From positions 178,534 through 242,533 of the forward strand of contig JAIQDT010003768.1 in assembly GCA_021521415.1 (NCBI GenBank): 64,000 nt of DNA. Reading direction: 5' to 3'. Source of the DNA: Bidens hawaiensis. Its lineage: Eukaryota; Streptophyta; Magnoliopsida; Asterales; Asteraceae. A program made the position numbers and the translations under genes. Under the pieces are notes generated by a model. The model had not been told where the DNA came from and ran no database searches. It saw only the letters and a list, made by a program, of their open reading frames with translations. Within the stretch, counting starts at the first letter, position 1, and each line of letters starts with the position of its first letter. This document shows, in pieces, positions 1 to 11,635 of the stretch.

Positions 1-2022
1 CATCACATCACACCACCATCCATAGTAAATTCCACGACATGTGATGGTTTTGGACTTGGTGAGGTGACACACCACCATTGGGTGCGGTAGGTGATGAAAA
101 TGAAACCACCCCTCCCCTAAGTGGATTGATGATATTTTTTATAAATACCAATGACTTTTGATTTAAGACTTTGTGTTTGGCAGAGCCAACTAACTATACA
201 AGTGAATTAAATATGTAAATTTCAATTTGAATCCAAGTATGTAAAAAATATAAACGTGGTCCCAGTTTTTAATGATACTAGCTACATGCCCCCGTGATGC
301 GGCAGGGTATGCATGCAAACATAACATCGAATGCGTAACCGGTGTTATCGTTTTTGTATGTGTGTGACTTCACAATAGTACACGCGTAACCCGACGATAG
401 TATGCTCGTATTGTGACATTGGAATCTTAACCGGTGTTAGTAAGCACGTCACACAACGACTGTACGTGCTCAATTAGGTGTTGGCGCGCACGTAACGCTA
501 CATTGAACTCGTCTTGACCCGCAACCCGTTCCGTTTGACACTGTTCTAACCCGAAATTTGTTATGACTTGACCTCTTTAAACCCAAACTCGTCCCAACCC
601 AAACCAAGTTAACCTTATTTGTATCGACCCATTCTAACCTTAATCTTTTAGACCAATAACCCGAACGACTGAACCTGCCCGATCGTTTACAGGTCTTTAA
701 TGGTAATCACGTAACACGTTAAGTTTTTAAAATGAAAAAAGTACAACAATACCATACTCAAATTAAAGAAAATAAAATACTTATTTTATGGTATTATGTT
801 TAAAAAAATATTAGCGTCTGAAAAAATTATAAATGTTTAAACGTTGTTGGGGTAGTTGGTTTAAAATAAGAGCTATATATGTAACTATTATAAAAATTAA
901 CAAAATGTGATCAAAGTTAAATTACCAAATTTGTAACTATTTTTGAATAAATTAAAAATCAACTGTAACATGATTTTGCTTTTGCTAAAAGACAAAATTG
1001 GCAAAAGAAAAAATTGTCCCTAAAATATCTTAATCTTATGCATCATAGTTTGTACTAAAATCAACAAATTTGGTATCTATTAAAAATTAAGAGGTCCCTC
1101 ACTTATGCTTTATATATATAATATATATATATATATATTTAATCCTCATTCGTTAAAGATAAAACCGAGGGGTGCTTAGATCGATCTCAATGAGGTGATA
1201 AGGAGGAGATCAAAACAAATCTACCCATTTAATTTTCAAGATTAATTTTATGTTTATCTTTTAATTTAAATTAACTTTCCTAGTTTTAGTTGGTTAAGGT
1301 TTTCTTAGTTTATAAATAGGTTTCTTTAATATACGAGCAATTTCATATATACCTTTACAAATATTTAAAATATCATATATACATATGCAAAACTAAAAAT
1401 ATCATGTGTCATTGCAAAGTTATTAATATATCATATATACCCACTTCATTAAGAAAATTTAAAAACATGACCATATTACTGTAGTTTGATTAGATGCGAT
1501 AAAATGTTTATAATGTAGACCATTCTATGCGATAGATCTTCAAATGGTTTGCAATTTTGAAGAAGCAACGAGAGACGATTTGATAAAATTAATATATGGT
1601 ATAAACACATTAAGCAATGGGAATGGGTAGAATGGTCTACTCGTTAAAAATGAGCATGTATGAAAGTTAAAATTTTTGAAAAATAACAATAAAATGTTTA
1701 TTTATGTTGTTTGTAAGAGTATATATGAAATTAATCATTTAATATATTATCACAACCTCACTTCACAATATATAGTTCTTACTTCTTGTATCCGACCACG
1801 GCAACCCACCGGAGTCTTCAAGTTTTTGTTTCCGTGTTCATTATGCAAGAACACAATTTAGTGTCAAAGGTTCAAATCCAATTTGTTTCTTCAACATTTA
1901 AAAAATATATTAAAATAAAAACTTAACACCCATTCACCCCCCCCACCCCACCCCCCTTGAGTAACCATGTTTTTAGCAGTATCATCAACCTCTTTTGTTG
2001 TAATTAATTGATGTGCAGGGTT
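1..2022. other. Left flank without recognisable gene
   Basis: AT-rich intergenic sequence with an AT dinucleotide run near 1110-1140 and C-rich runs near 1936-1957. No reading frame here has a recognisable domain. Apart from a weak Helitron-like end near 282 I see nothing functional. Confidence 0.6.
282..320 (-). mobile_element. Helitron-like 3' terminus (weak)
   Basis: Read on the minus strand, a GC-rich imperfect hairpin is followed by a short spacer and CTAG, then T, as expected for a Helitron 3' end inserted at A/T. The hairpin is degenerate and no 5' TC end was located, so this could be chance. Confidence 0.22.
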
Positions 2023-2237
2023 CTACAACTTGTTTCCTAGCCATTTTTGGTAAACTTCAACTTCTAGCCACAACATTCTAGCCGCCTTTTGAGTGATTGC
2101 GTACTCTTCACTAGAAGCGAGGATTTCTTCCCTATGTTTGACACATATAAGACCTTCGCTCGCACTCCTTGAAAACCTATCAACCTTGTTTTTTTTGAGG
2201 TTAGGAAGAGATATTGGCGATGGTTCAAATAATTTTC
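2023..2237 (-). pseudogene. Truncated coding exon at the Copia A insertion point
   Basis: A minus-strand frame of about 70 codons ends at a stop at 2023 and runs up to the first base of the Copia A LTR at 2238. The composition (charged, with the segment ARMLWLEVEVYQKWLGNK) looks protein-like rather than random. I do not recognise a family. The frame continues a few codons into the LTR, which suggests Copia A interrupted a host or transposon gene here. It may equally be a chance ORF. Confidence 0.3.
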
Positions 2238-2510
2238 TGTTGGATCTAATCAACTCGAACAAACTCGAAGGGTAATTTTAGTCATTTATATTTATATTAT
2301 GTTTTAGTTTAATATGTCAATGTAAATATAGTACAAGGGTCAAACATATTATTAGTTTAAAGTTTTATGTATTGTTTATATAACGATGTTTGTATCATTC
2401 AGAATGTAACGAACCCACAATTCTCTTATCAATTCAATATCTATTTGATCAATTTTATGTTATAATCGTTCATGTATTATCAATCCTGTCCAGAATTGGC
2501 ATTTGTCAAG
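2238..2510 (+). repeat. 5' LTR of Copia A (3' limit approximate)
   Basis: Begins with TGTTGG and matches the 3' LTR start at 55467. A TATA-like TATATAA lies near 2374-2380. A degenerate primer-binding site TGGCATCATAGC (2514-2525), resembling the initiator-Met type TGGTATCAGAGC, suggests an LTR of about 270 bp. The 3' LTR copy is truncated after about 71 bp, so the right limit cannot be confirmed. The segment from 2526 to 3217 would be the leader. Confidence 0.55.
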
Positions 2511-3217
2511 AATTGGCATCATAGCACAAAGAATTAAACAATTGATCAATCCCCTCGTCATCCCTGATTGCACGCACAAGCATATTGAAGTTTGTTCCTA
2601 TCCTAAATTGATTCTCAATCAAGAATTCATCATAGTGTAATCAGAATTCTGTCATAATCTGGAAAGCATTAATCAATTGAATCACAATCGATTCAATCGG
2701 ACGATTATTAATTTCCCAGAAGCGTTCACAAATTCCAGTCCAATTCAAGATCTGTTTCAATTTACTGTTTGGATAAATTCCTGCAATAGCGGTTAATTGA
2801 AACCAAACTAATTGGAAGCAGGGAATCCAGAAATTAACCAGAACCAGATTGTTCATCGCTGTGTTTTTTTTAGTTGTCAAGAATTTGTTATTTTATCAAT
2901 CACTCGATAACCAGTATTCACACCGGAAGTCAAAGGAGGGACCAGAACTTGTTGGTTTGGAATCAAGATCACAGTCAGAATCACATCAGACTCATCGTTT
3001 TTTTAGAACAAAAACGGAATATGATATTCTGAAAAGATATCAGATTTTTCAACAACCATGTTTTGTCAAATCCACATGTTAACTCTTTTGTTAGACAATT
3101 ATATTAGACAATAGAATTCCGTTTGTTGTTGGATTATTATAGAAACCATAGATTGTTTGGAAAACATAGTGATTTTAAGGATTCCCGTTAGAACCGAATT
3201 GATGAAAATTATTAGTA

Positions 3218-5142
3218 TGACAGACACGAATCAGAATATTGTTGTACAATACAAGGAAGTGGCAACACTTTCGAGTTTTCAATGCCCTATTTTGAAACCG
3301 ACAAATTATACCTTATGGGAAATTCGTATCAAAACAATATTAGAGGAAAATGGCCTTTGGGAAAAGATTGAACCGCTTGAAACCACAGAACCCGATGTGA
3401 AGAATGATAAGATGGCTACCGCCTATCTTTTTCAATCATTACCTGAAGATATGGTGTTGCAAGTTGCAAAGTGCAAAAGAAATATGGAACACCTTGAAAA
3501 CTAGACATGTAGGAGTAGCTCGTGTGTAAAAGGCACAACTACAAACCCTTAAATCATAATTTGAATTGTTGCAAATGAAAGAAGATGAATCTATTGATTC
3601 ATTCACCGATAAGTTGAATGCCATAGTTTCTAGAACAAATGGTTTAGGATCAACTTTTGATGAATCAACCCTATTACGTAAGTTACTTAACTTTGTGCTA
3701 GTAAGATTCATCCAAATAGTAGCATCAATAGAACAGTACTCGGATTTAGATGAAATGACTTAGGCGAAGCCATCCTAAGACTTAAAACTTTCAATGAACG
3801 AATCAAGTCAAAGAAAAGCAGTCTAGTTGAAAACCAGGATAAGTTGTTGTTCACACGTCATGACGGTAATCATGCCCGTGGACAATCAAATGCAAGACGA
3901 GGAAGTAGGAGGTTCAATCCACGAGGCCGAGGCCATGGACGATTTACACCATCATCATCCCGTGAAGATTCCACTCAAGACCCGTCCAAAGATTCTAACC
4001 AAAATAGAAAGAATTCACTAGTAACACGAGTAAGGTTAGATGTTATAAATGTAGCAAACTTGGACATTATTCTTTAAATTGCCCTCAAAAGGATCATGCA
4101 TAAGATCAGGCCAATCTAGTGCAAGAGGACGAAGAGCCGACCCTTTTAATGGCAATCCGTGAAGACCGTATTGATACTCAAGTAGTTTTCTTAAACGAAA
4201 AGGAGATCAAGCCAATATCTATATATTAACTGATGAAAGTATGTGGTATCTCGACAATGGTGAAAGTAACCATATGACCGGTTCACGAGAAGATTTCACT
4301 GAATTAGATGAGAAGATCAGTGGGAATGTTCGTTTTGGTAATGGTTCATATGTAAAAATAAAAGGCATGGGCTCAATATTGTTGGAATGTAAAAACATGG
4401 AGCAAAGAGTTTGTAGCCAATGTTTATTACATTCCCAGTATTAAAAGCAATAATTGAGTCAAGGGCAACTAACAAAAATCGGATTTAAAGTCATTATGGA
4501 ATACAATCATCTACGTTTGTATGACATAAAGAAACACTTCTCATGAAAGTCGAACGTTCGAAAAATAGACTTTACATAATTAATTTGAAGATTGGCACCC
4601 CCGTTTCACTGTTAGTAAATTTGGAAGATGAAGCATGGCTATGGCACGCACGACTTTGTCATATAAATTTTAGCACGATTAACGACATGACACTGAAGAA
4701 GTTAGTTAACGGATTACCTCGAATTACACACTCCTCACAAGTCTGTGATTCCTGCTTACTTGGAAAGCATAGTAGATCTCCATTTCCAAGGCAAGCCGAA
4801 TCAAGATCAACTAAACTGTTAGATTTAGTTTTAGGAGATCTCTGTGATCCTATCTCGCCATCAACTCATTCAGGAAAGAAGTATATTTTCTTATTAGTCG
4901 ATGTCTATACAAGGTACATGTGGGTATACTTTCTCGAATCAATAGATCAAGCGTTTGAGACTTTTAAGGAATTTAAGTTGATGATAGAAATAGAGTTAGG
5001 AACCAAACTGAAGATGTTCAGAACTGACAAAAGTGGAGAATTCACGTCCAAAGATTTCCCCAAGTTTTATAAAGAAAATGGAATAGAAAAACAACTTACT
5101 TCACCATACTCCCCGCAATAGAATGGCATGGTAGAGAAAAGA
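3218..5142 (+). pseudogene. Copia A gag-protease-integrase, first part (decayed)
   Basis: Order: UBN2-type gag (TNYTLWEIRIKTIL near 3305), broken by frameshifts near 3480 and a stop near 3761; a CCHC zinc knuckle (CYKCSKLGHYSLNC, about 4039-4080); a retropepsin whose active-site triad reads DNG instead of D-T/S-G (WYLDNGESNHMTG near 4244); a GAG-pre-integrase HHCC zinc finger (ARLCHINF ... CDSCLLGK); then the integrase core with the second Asp (FRTDKSGEF near 5030) and the Glu (MVEKR near 5128). A TAG at 5118-5120 replaces a conserved Gln codon, a C-to-T change. The frame is interrupted at 5142 by SIRE-B and resumes at 31567. Confidence 0.88.
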
Positions 5143-5733
5143 TGTAATTACCTATACGGATCTAGATGATATCGATTACCTTAATAGATCAATATACTTT
5201 AACGGATCTAGTTCATGATTATACTCTTAATTAGTTATATATATATATATATATATATGTATTAGTTATTAGATATGTGTATTAGTAATACTTTAGGTGA
5301 AGAATTGATCGAGATAGAATACTGGCAGAGGTTCGTTACTCAATAAATCAAAACTTAATTATCAGTGGTATGAACACCCCTATATATAGACGATGGAACC
5401 AATTCGTTACACATCCCATAACGAATTGGTATCCAGTTCGTTAATTTTCAGACTCCAAAGGAAAGCATAACAAATTATTGATGCATTATGCCCCCATTCG
5501 TCAACATTCCATGACGAATGGGAACATACATAACAAACTAACAGTCCATTCGTTAAATATCCTTAACGAATGGGCTTTACATTAAACGAACTGGCTAATT
5601 CGTTATACATCCTTAACTAATTAGCCTTACCTTAACGAACTAACATAAATTACATAAATATCTTTTCATTATAATAAAAATAAATAACAAACGATAAATA
5701 CAAAGACTCGAGACGTCAAACCGTGCACTAACA
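5143..5733 (-). repeat. 3' LTR of SIRE-B, with polypurine tract at 5734-5744
   Basis: On the minus strand it starts TGTTAGTGCACGG and ends GGTAATTACA. The adjacent polypurine tract reads GAGGGGGTGTT on the minus strand. It holds about 11 copies of the TTCGT/ACGAA core, several as inverted pairs such as CCATTCGTT...AACGAATGG. A TATA box, minus-strand CTATATATAGGGG near 5376-5388, lies directly downstream of the word cluster. Confidence 0.93.
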
Positions 5734-5785
5734 AACACCCCCTCGTCTTGAGCTATTTGTCTTTAAATTACTTGAAGCGTCTTGA

Positions 5786-8762
5786 TTACCAATATCTGCA
5801 ACTATGAATCCCAAATTCGTGACACACACATACAACACGCTGGAATTGCATAGCCAGGTTGTAGTCTTCACGGTGCTCGATCAAGATCTTGTTTTTAAAT
5901 AAAATATCATTGTCTGTCTCTGATAAGTTAGCAAGCCACATTGGATCAATAACTCGTATATAATTAGTTTTCAAACCTTTCCCGAGGACAATGACGGCCT
6001 CACCGGTACGATTGTCATAGTACCAACGGTTAAACGCTAGGTGAAGACCTTGCGGGAAAGTCTTCACAGGTACATATTCCATCATTTTCGGTGGTTTTAC
6101 CTTAAGCACGAGCTTCCTCCATCCCGTACGTGGATCAATCTCGTTAATACGCTTACGGATCGGAATCTGCAGCTTATAGAACTTAAACCCGCGGTTTACT
6201 TCGAATAACAGATGTTGGTGAAACCATTCTACAATACGATTTCCACCGCGGTTCATAAATGGTCGATTCGCGAGGGTGTGAACATCCCAACGCGGGTAAT
6301 GAGAGAACGTCAGTGATGTTCTGATAATACTGAACACCGTTCTCCCATTTGATCATACAAACCTTTAAATCAGAATCGTAAAGCCAGAAGACAATATTAC
6401 CTTTCACAGTTGACACGACTTTGAATGTAGTCTTTTGATTGGCTTTTGCTCGTGCAACTGCTTTATGCTTTTGTTCTTCATCAACATACCTATACACCTC
6501 GATAATCTTACGTGTTCTCTTGTTTATACATGCAAACCAACCTTGGATATCAGCAACTGACGGATCATCATTCCATTCAAACATCTTCCCCCTATTCTTT
6601 GACACTTTCTCCTGATGATCTTCAGCGGCTTTGACGTTTTCTTCGTTGAATGTAGGAATACCTTGTTCAACATTGAATTGTTGTTAAAGATCGGGGTACT
6701 CCTCTACTGTCACATCCTCAACCTCGATTTCCTCATCTTCATATATAAATGACGTATTTATAGGAATCGTCGGATCTTGTAAGATTTCATCATCATTCAA
6801 CACTTCTACATCATCTTTAGGTTCTAAAACATCAAGCTCTTCATCATTAAAACCTAGCAGTATGGAAATCTGCTCACGTGTTAGGGACCTATCAACAAAC
6901 TGTCCCACTTCAATCTCATCGCGTTCACCCATGCTTCTCACAACCCCTGCATTGTCCATAAATAACATCGTGTTAGCTTTGATTGACTCGATTGGTTTGG
7001 CATATGTCGAGTCTTGATAAACAACCAACTGTTTATCCACATCACCAACCCCACTTGTTCCAGCACCGGAGCATGAACTGTAAGCTTGTTTCGGCTCACT
7101 GCCTCCGGCACCCGACGCATCAGGATATTCATCGTCATTCTTTAGCTTCTTTAACTCGTCTTCTTTGCACGTAAGCTACAGAACGAGATCCTCTTGTTCC
7201 TTTAACTTCACCCCCTGAACCATGACAATCTCACGCAGCTCCTTCATTTCCTTCTAACAATAGGAGATGAAACCCATCAGACGCCATTGATTCAACATCA
7301 TTTGCTCTTGAGCTTGGCGATCAGCAGCCATTTGATTCTCATAAAGGTGAATCAAACTCAAGAGCATGTTCATTTGATTTTCTTGGGGCATAACATGGAA
7401 GGATGGAGGGATCGGCTGTACAGGACCTTGAGGGCGATTAAGCCTCATGAACGAAATGTCCATAGGCTGTATTGGCATCTTAGTCGGTCTTGGAGAAACC
7501 ACCGATGTAGCAGCAGTAGGCCTTGGTAATGTAGATAAGACGGATTGAGGAATCATACCAAGCCTAGGATCTGAAGTAAGCGTAGTCGTCAAAGTCAATT
7601 CCGGGGTGCTAGTAATAAGCGGCGCTTCCGGTCTTTGAGAAGTAAACAACCTTGGAACTTGAGGACCAAATGAAACACCAGCACCTTCGGTTATACGACG
7701 TTTGGATGGCTCACCAATAGCCACCTCTTTCCCTTTACGATTCCGTTGAGAAGCTTAAACAACTACTGCTTCAACTTCAGCACGTCGTTGGTTATCATCC
7801 CCACCTTCTTTACCATCATCTCCATAATCATTTCTACCATCGTTCCCACCTGGACCCTCTTCACGCTCGGAATCCGAATTATCGTGGATCCAACGATCAT
7901 TAGAAGAACTTTCGTATGCTGGATCAGATAAATGAACAATCAAGAGTTTGGTCCTTGGATGAGGATCTTGCCTATACGACTTCATCCGCTTGATAGTATC
8001 GGCTGTCATATGTTCCATCTTGAGCACATCATCCACCAAAGTTCGATCAATCACCAAATTCGGAATTAGGTCTTGAACGATCAACTGAATAAAACGTGGA
8101 TACATCAAAAATTTCCCACGTCGATTCTTGACGATGTAGTTCTCTTTGAGATGATAGAATATCATCTCCGAGAAATTGAACGGTTTATTCAAGATCAACG
8201 CGACGAATGCCGATTGCAGCATAATATGTCACTCGTCGAAACCTCTCTTCCGTCCACCAAGGCAATGAATCAGTACGTGTAGTAAGTACTTGTAAGTGGG
8301 ACACAAGTACGACTTGTTATACATGGACTTGTCAAGGTCACCCATGTAGAACACACGATTGAATAACCCCCGAACCAACTCTTTGTCAAACTCACTTGGG
8401 TTGTCCATATTATCCCCAAACTGCAACACCCGTCTGATAACCCCATGAGTAATAATGATAGACTGCCCGTTAACTATAGCAACAATGTGGTTCTCGGACT
8501 CAATGTAACGTGCCGAGTTCAAGAAGTGACGTATAATGCTGAAATGAACACTCGGCCTAGCTGTCACATCATAATGAATACGAGAGCGTCGTATGAAGGC
8601 CAGTAAATCTCCAAATAAGTCCTCGTCAACAAAGTTCGTTCCGACAAAAGCACATATATTATGCTTCTTGTCAAATGGTAATAGAGAAAGATCCGGTACT
8701 TGTTGTTGTTGTACCGGTTTTTGCTCAGCTGCAGGAGGATCCTGAGTGATCTCGTCAGCCAT
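5786..8762 (-). pseudogene. SIRE-B ORF3, broken third ORF downstream of pol
   Basis: Starts with ATG at 8762 and is split by stops and shifts into pieces ending at about 8229, 7755, 7254, 6684, 6183 and 5786. It is homologous to SIRE-C ORF3 (44174-47101) at both ends. The N-terminus has an IRRSRIHYD/IRSRIFHA block, a phenylalanine-rich middle and MYPRFIQ/MYSRFIQ. The C-terminus shares RWYYDNRTGEAV with WWYVDCQTAEAV, IDPMWLANLS with YDPMQLVNLS, and FQRVVCVC with YQRVVTVC. The middle is low in complexity, with basic patches (RNRKGK, SKRR) and acidic runs. The function is unknown. I recall similar Asteraceae proteins being auto-annotated as 'synaptobrevin, longin-like', which I think is a misnomer. 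Confidence 0.85.
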
Positions 8763-9800
8763 AACTGAAAATATATAAACCCGAGATTTAGTAAAAACGA
8801 ATAATAAATAATATAAATTAAATTTGAAATTTCAAATAATTCTAAGTGTGTTTCGTTACATTATTAAAGATTCATTATAATGAATTAGATACTTCGTTAT
8901 AACGAATTTTCTTAATTCGTTATCAAAACAAGACCATGAATTATGCATAACGAATCATCCTCACAAGAATAACGAATTAACGAACGAATGAAAGGTAATT
9001 CGTTATTAGCATCACGAAGGAGGTGATTCGTTAAGTTAATGATAACGAATTGGAAACGAATGAGAGTCCATTCGTTAAGTGATAACGAATTGACATCAAT
9101 AATTAACAAATTTGACTATACAAAGTCCAAGTCAAAATTGATAAGAACTTGTAAAGTCAAACATGCAGTCCAGATTCAATTACATCATGTATAACGATGT
9201 AATGATCTACATGTTACACAAATCATCTCAAAAATTTGTCGATAACTGATATATGAAACCCATTTTGACAAAATCTCAGTATAAGTTAGGTTAAATAAGA
9301 TTTATATTTATAAGTTCAAACCGATAACAAAAACGATTAACAGACCTAACAAATGGTTCTCAAATCTGACGAAGCCTATTGCGTTCTAAACCTCATTACC
9401 TTACAAAGCTTAGATGATGATCAAAAACTAATTTAGGTAAGGTCGAAGATTCTAGAAAAATTTTGCCAGAGCTTCGCTTAGTGAAGAAGAAAAGAAAACA
9501 GTGAATGAAGACGATTCGTTTGGCACAGTTCCCTATATAGGACGAATTGACACATTTTTCAAGGCAACAAATCAACTGATTTGTTAATTTTGAATTTTAG
9601 TCAATTTGCTATCTCATTCGTAACACGTGGCAATGAACACGTGGCAACGAATTAGAAGAGATGCGTGCTTAATTCATTAAATGATGGATGATGAATTAGG
9701 GTCATTCGTTACAGAGTGGCGAAAACGAATTAGAATGGTAACGAATTGAAGTAATTCGTTATAAAAATAAACCATTCGTTATCCATAAATAACGAATTAA
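8763..9800 (-). promoter_or_regulatory. Predicted internal promoter and leader intron of SIRE-B ORF3
   Basis: On the minus strand a TATA box (CTATATAGGG, 9540-9531) is preceded upstream by a cluster of ATTCGTTA/TAACGAAT words (about 9541-9797). Two G-boxes (CACGTG at 9624-9629 and 9638-9643, each followed by GC) lie within that cluster. About 140 nt downstream of the TATA is a donor AAG|GTAATG (intron starts at 9399). The acceptor TTTTCAG ends at 8765, two bases before the ORF3 ATG. The predicted 635-nt intron carries a second word cluster (8830-9100). The same layout occurs in SIRE-C. Confidence 0.6.
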
Positions 9801-11073
9801 TCTTACCTTTTTTCAATTTTCTTTAATTTTATTTAAAATAAAATAAATAACTCAAATCAATTAAATAAATGAATAAATAACTCAATAGAGAAACCAACGG
9901 ATCCCCGTATCTCGATGAGCTTATAATTATGATCCTTACCCGATGTGGTAAGATGAAATACCATAACGTGTTTTACGCTCAAAACACTTAACTTAAATGA
10001 ATTAAATAATATGTAAGTGAAAAATAATAAAATCTTTTTTGGCATTTTTCATTTTCGTTTCATAATATTTACATTTAAAACCCGAAAAGCAAATATAAAG
10101 CAGAAAATAAAATATTTTTATGTTTTTTATGTTTTTCGAAAGCAGTACATATTTTTGTATTTTTGGTGAGTTTAAGCAGAGAATCATATCGGCCAAATTT
10201 CCATTCCATCACAGTTTTATATTTCAACGATATTATGACTGGCGTTAAGTCGGTCATTGATATTGTTGTCCACTTAAATCTTATAACAAACTTTCAAGCA
10301 TTTTTGTGATATTATTAAATGTTCAATTAGAGCACAGAATATCAGAAACTATCAACCTCTAATCTCGATTCAAGCTTATTTTGATTTTTACCGTATCACC
10401 CCAACTTAACTTAAACCATTATATTGTCGATCAAAAATTTGAAATTATAGAAATTTTTGAGCAATGCACCAAAGTTTCTTTTATTTTGAGTGAGTATGCA
10501 CGAGTCCATATGTAGGCTTACATATATTGTATCACCTGGGGTCCGTTTCTTACTGGTATTGAGACGCGCGCAAGGGAGGAACAAATGTATGACTAACATC
10601 GGATTTTGATCAAGTCAGTAGTTTAATTTGTACAATGTACAGCATTGATCAAATTTAATGACTTTGTGTTTGCTCTAAAAGCGGTTGAAATATTCATGCA
10701 TATGAATACCTAGATGATTAAGCCGCATAAAGACTCACAGTGTCCAGAAACTTAATGCTTGTTATTTGCTGTATTTTATTTTTGGTGATCAGACAAATAT
10801 AAGGCTTGAGTCGGATATGTTATTACATTTCTGCCTTCCTTACCGAGATTGTTGTTATAGACTAACACCTCTTTCAATTTGGCGTTTCGTTATGTTTATA
10901 TCGCATACTTTACTCTAACGGCTTGTTTAAGACCTATCAATGCACCAATGCAATTAAGCACTCAGTCTTTTAAGCTTATTTCGTTCTGGACATGGGACCA
11001 GATGATCAACGTACTTTCATTTTCTCTTTTTGCTTCAAAACTCATTTTTGAGGAGCATAAAAATCAATTCAAT
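9801..11073 (-). other. SIRE-B pol-ORF3 spacer, non-coding
   Basis: AT-rich, with no coding homology. Short stretches resemble the SIRE-C spacer (for example GCTTAAAAG), consistent with shared ancestry. I see no further functional signal. Confidence 0.5.
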
Positions 11074-11345
11074 CGCCCCAGACATTTTCACTCTATAGAT
11101 TAATGGCTATCCTATCTATCTACAAGTAGATAACAGGACCAAAACATGCAAGCATGTTTCACAAACTTAAATAACCGACATAATTTTCAGCGAGAGAATA
11201 AAATAAAACCACATATCAATCGCCCCAACTACTTTCCATTATCAAGTGAATGGCGATCCCAAACATTTACAAGTAAACTTCAGGACCAAACATATACACG
11301 TATATGTCTTTCAAATATGAGTAATTGACATAATTTTCAGCGAAA
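11074..11345 (-). ncRNA. Two tandem copies of a conserved hairpin segment after SIRE-B pol
   Basis: On the minus strand, copy 1 (11345-11221) and copy 2 (11195-11074) share TCGCTGAAAATTATGTC, then hairpin 1, then TTTGGTCCTG, hairpin 2, a GATNGCCATT block and GGGGCGATTG. Hairpin 1 stems are ACATATAC/GTATATGT in copy 1 and AAACATGC/GCATGTTT in copy 2. Hairpin 2 stems are TTTAC/GTAAA and ATCTAC/GTAGAT. The changes preserve pairing. SIRE-C has two homologous copies at the same place (42142-42400). It is probably a cis-acting structured RNA element of the transposon transcript. 'ncRNA' is the nearest available type and no independent transcript is claimed. Confidence 0.6.
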
Positions 11346-11635
11346 GTATGCAAAAATCTTTTTGGATTTTCTCTTTACATACATAAAACACAATCTTTCT
11401 GACTTTTCAGATTTTTCTATACATACATATAAAAAACTCACCATCTTTTTGTCATTTTCAATTTTTCAAAACAAAAATCACAATATTTTTTTATTTTTCA
11501 TTTTTCAAATGGTTTTGGTTTTTCTTTATACAAACAAAAATCACACTATTTTTGTATTTTTGTTAGTTTTCACCGCCAAAACCCAAAACTAGAAAAATAA
11601 ATGAAAGAAATTAAACAAAAACGAAATAAAGATAA

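Noticed and set aside
10411..11592. Several 60-76 codon frames in the SIRE-B spacer
   Set aside because: Short, AT-rich, mutually overlapping on both strands, and not conserved in the SIRE-C spacer.
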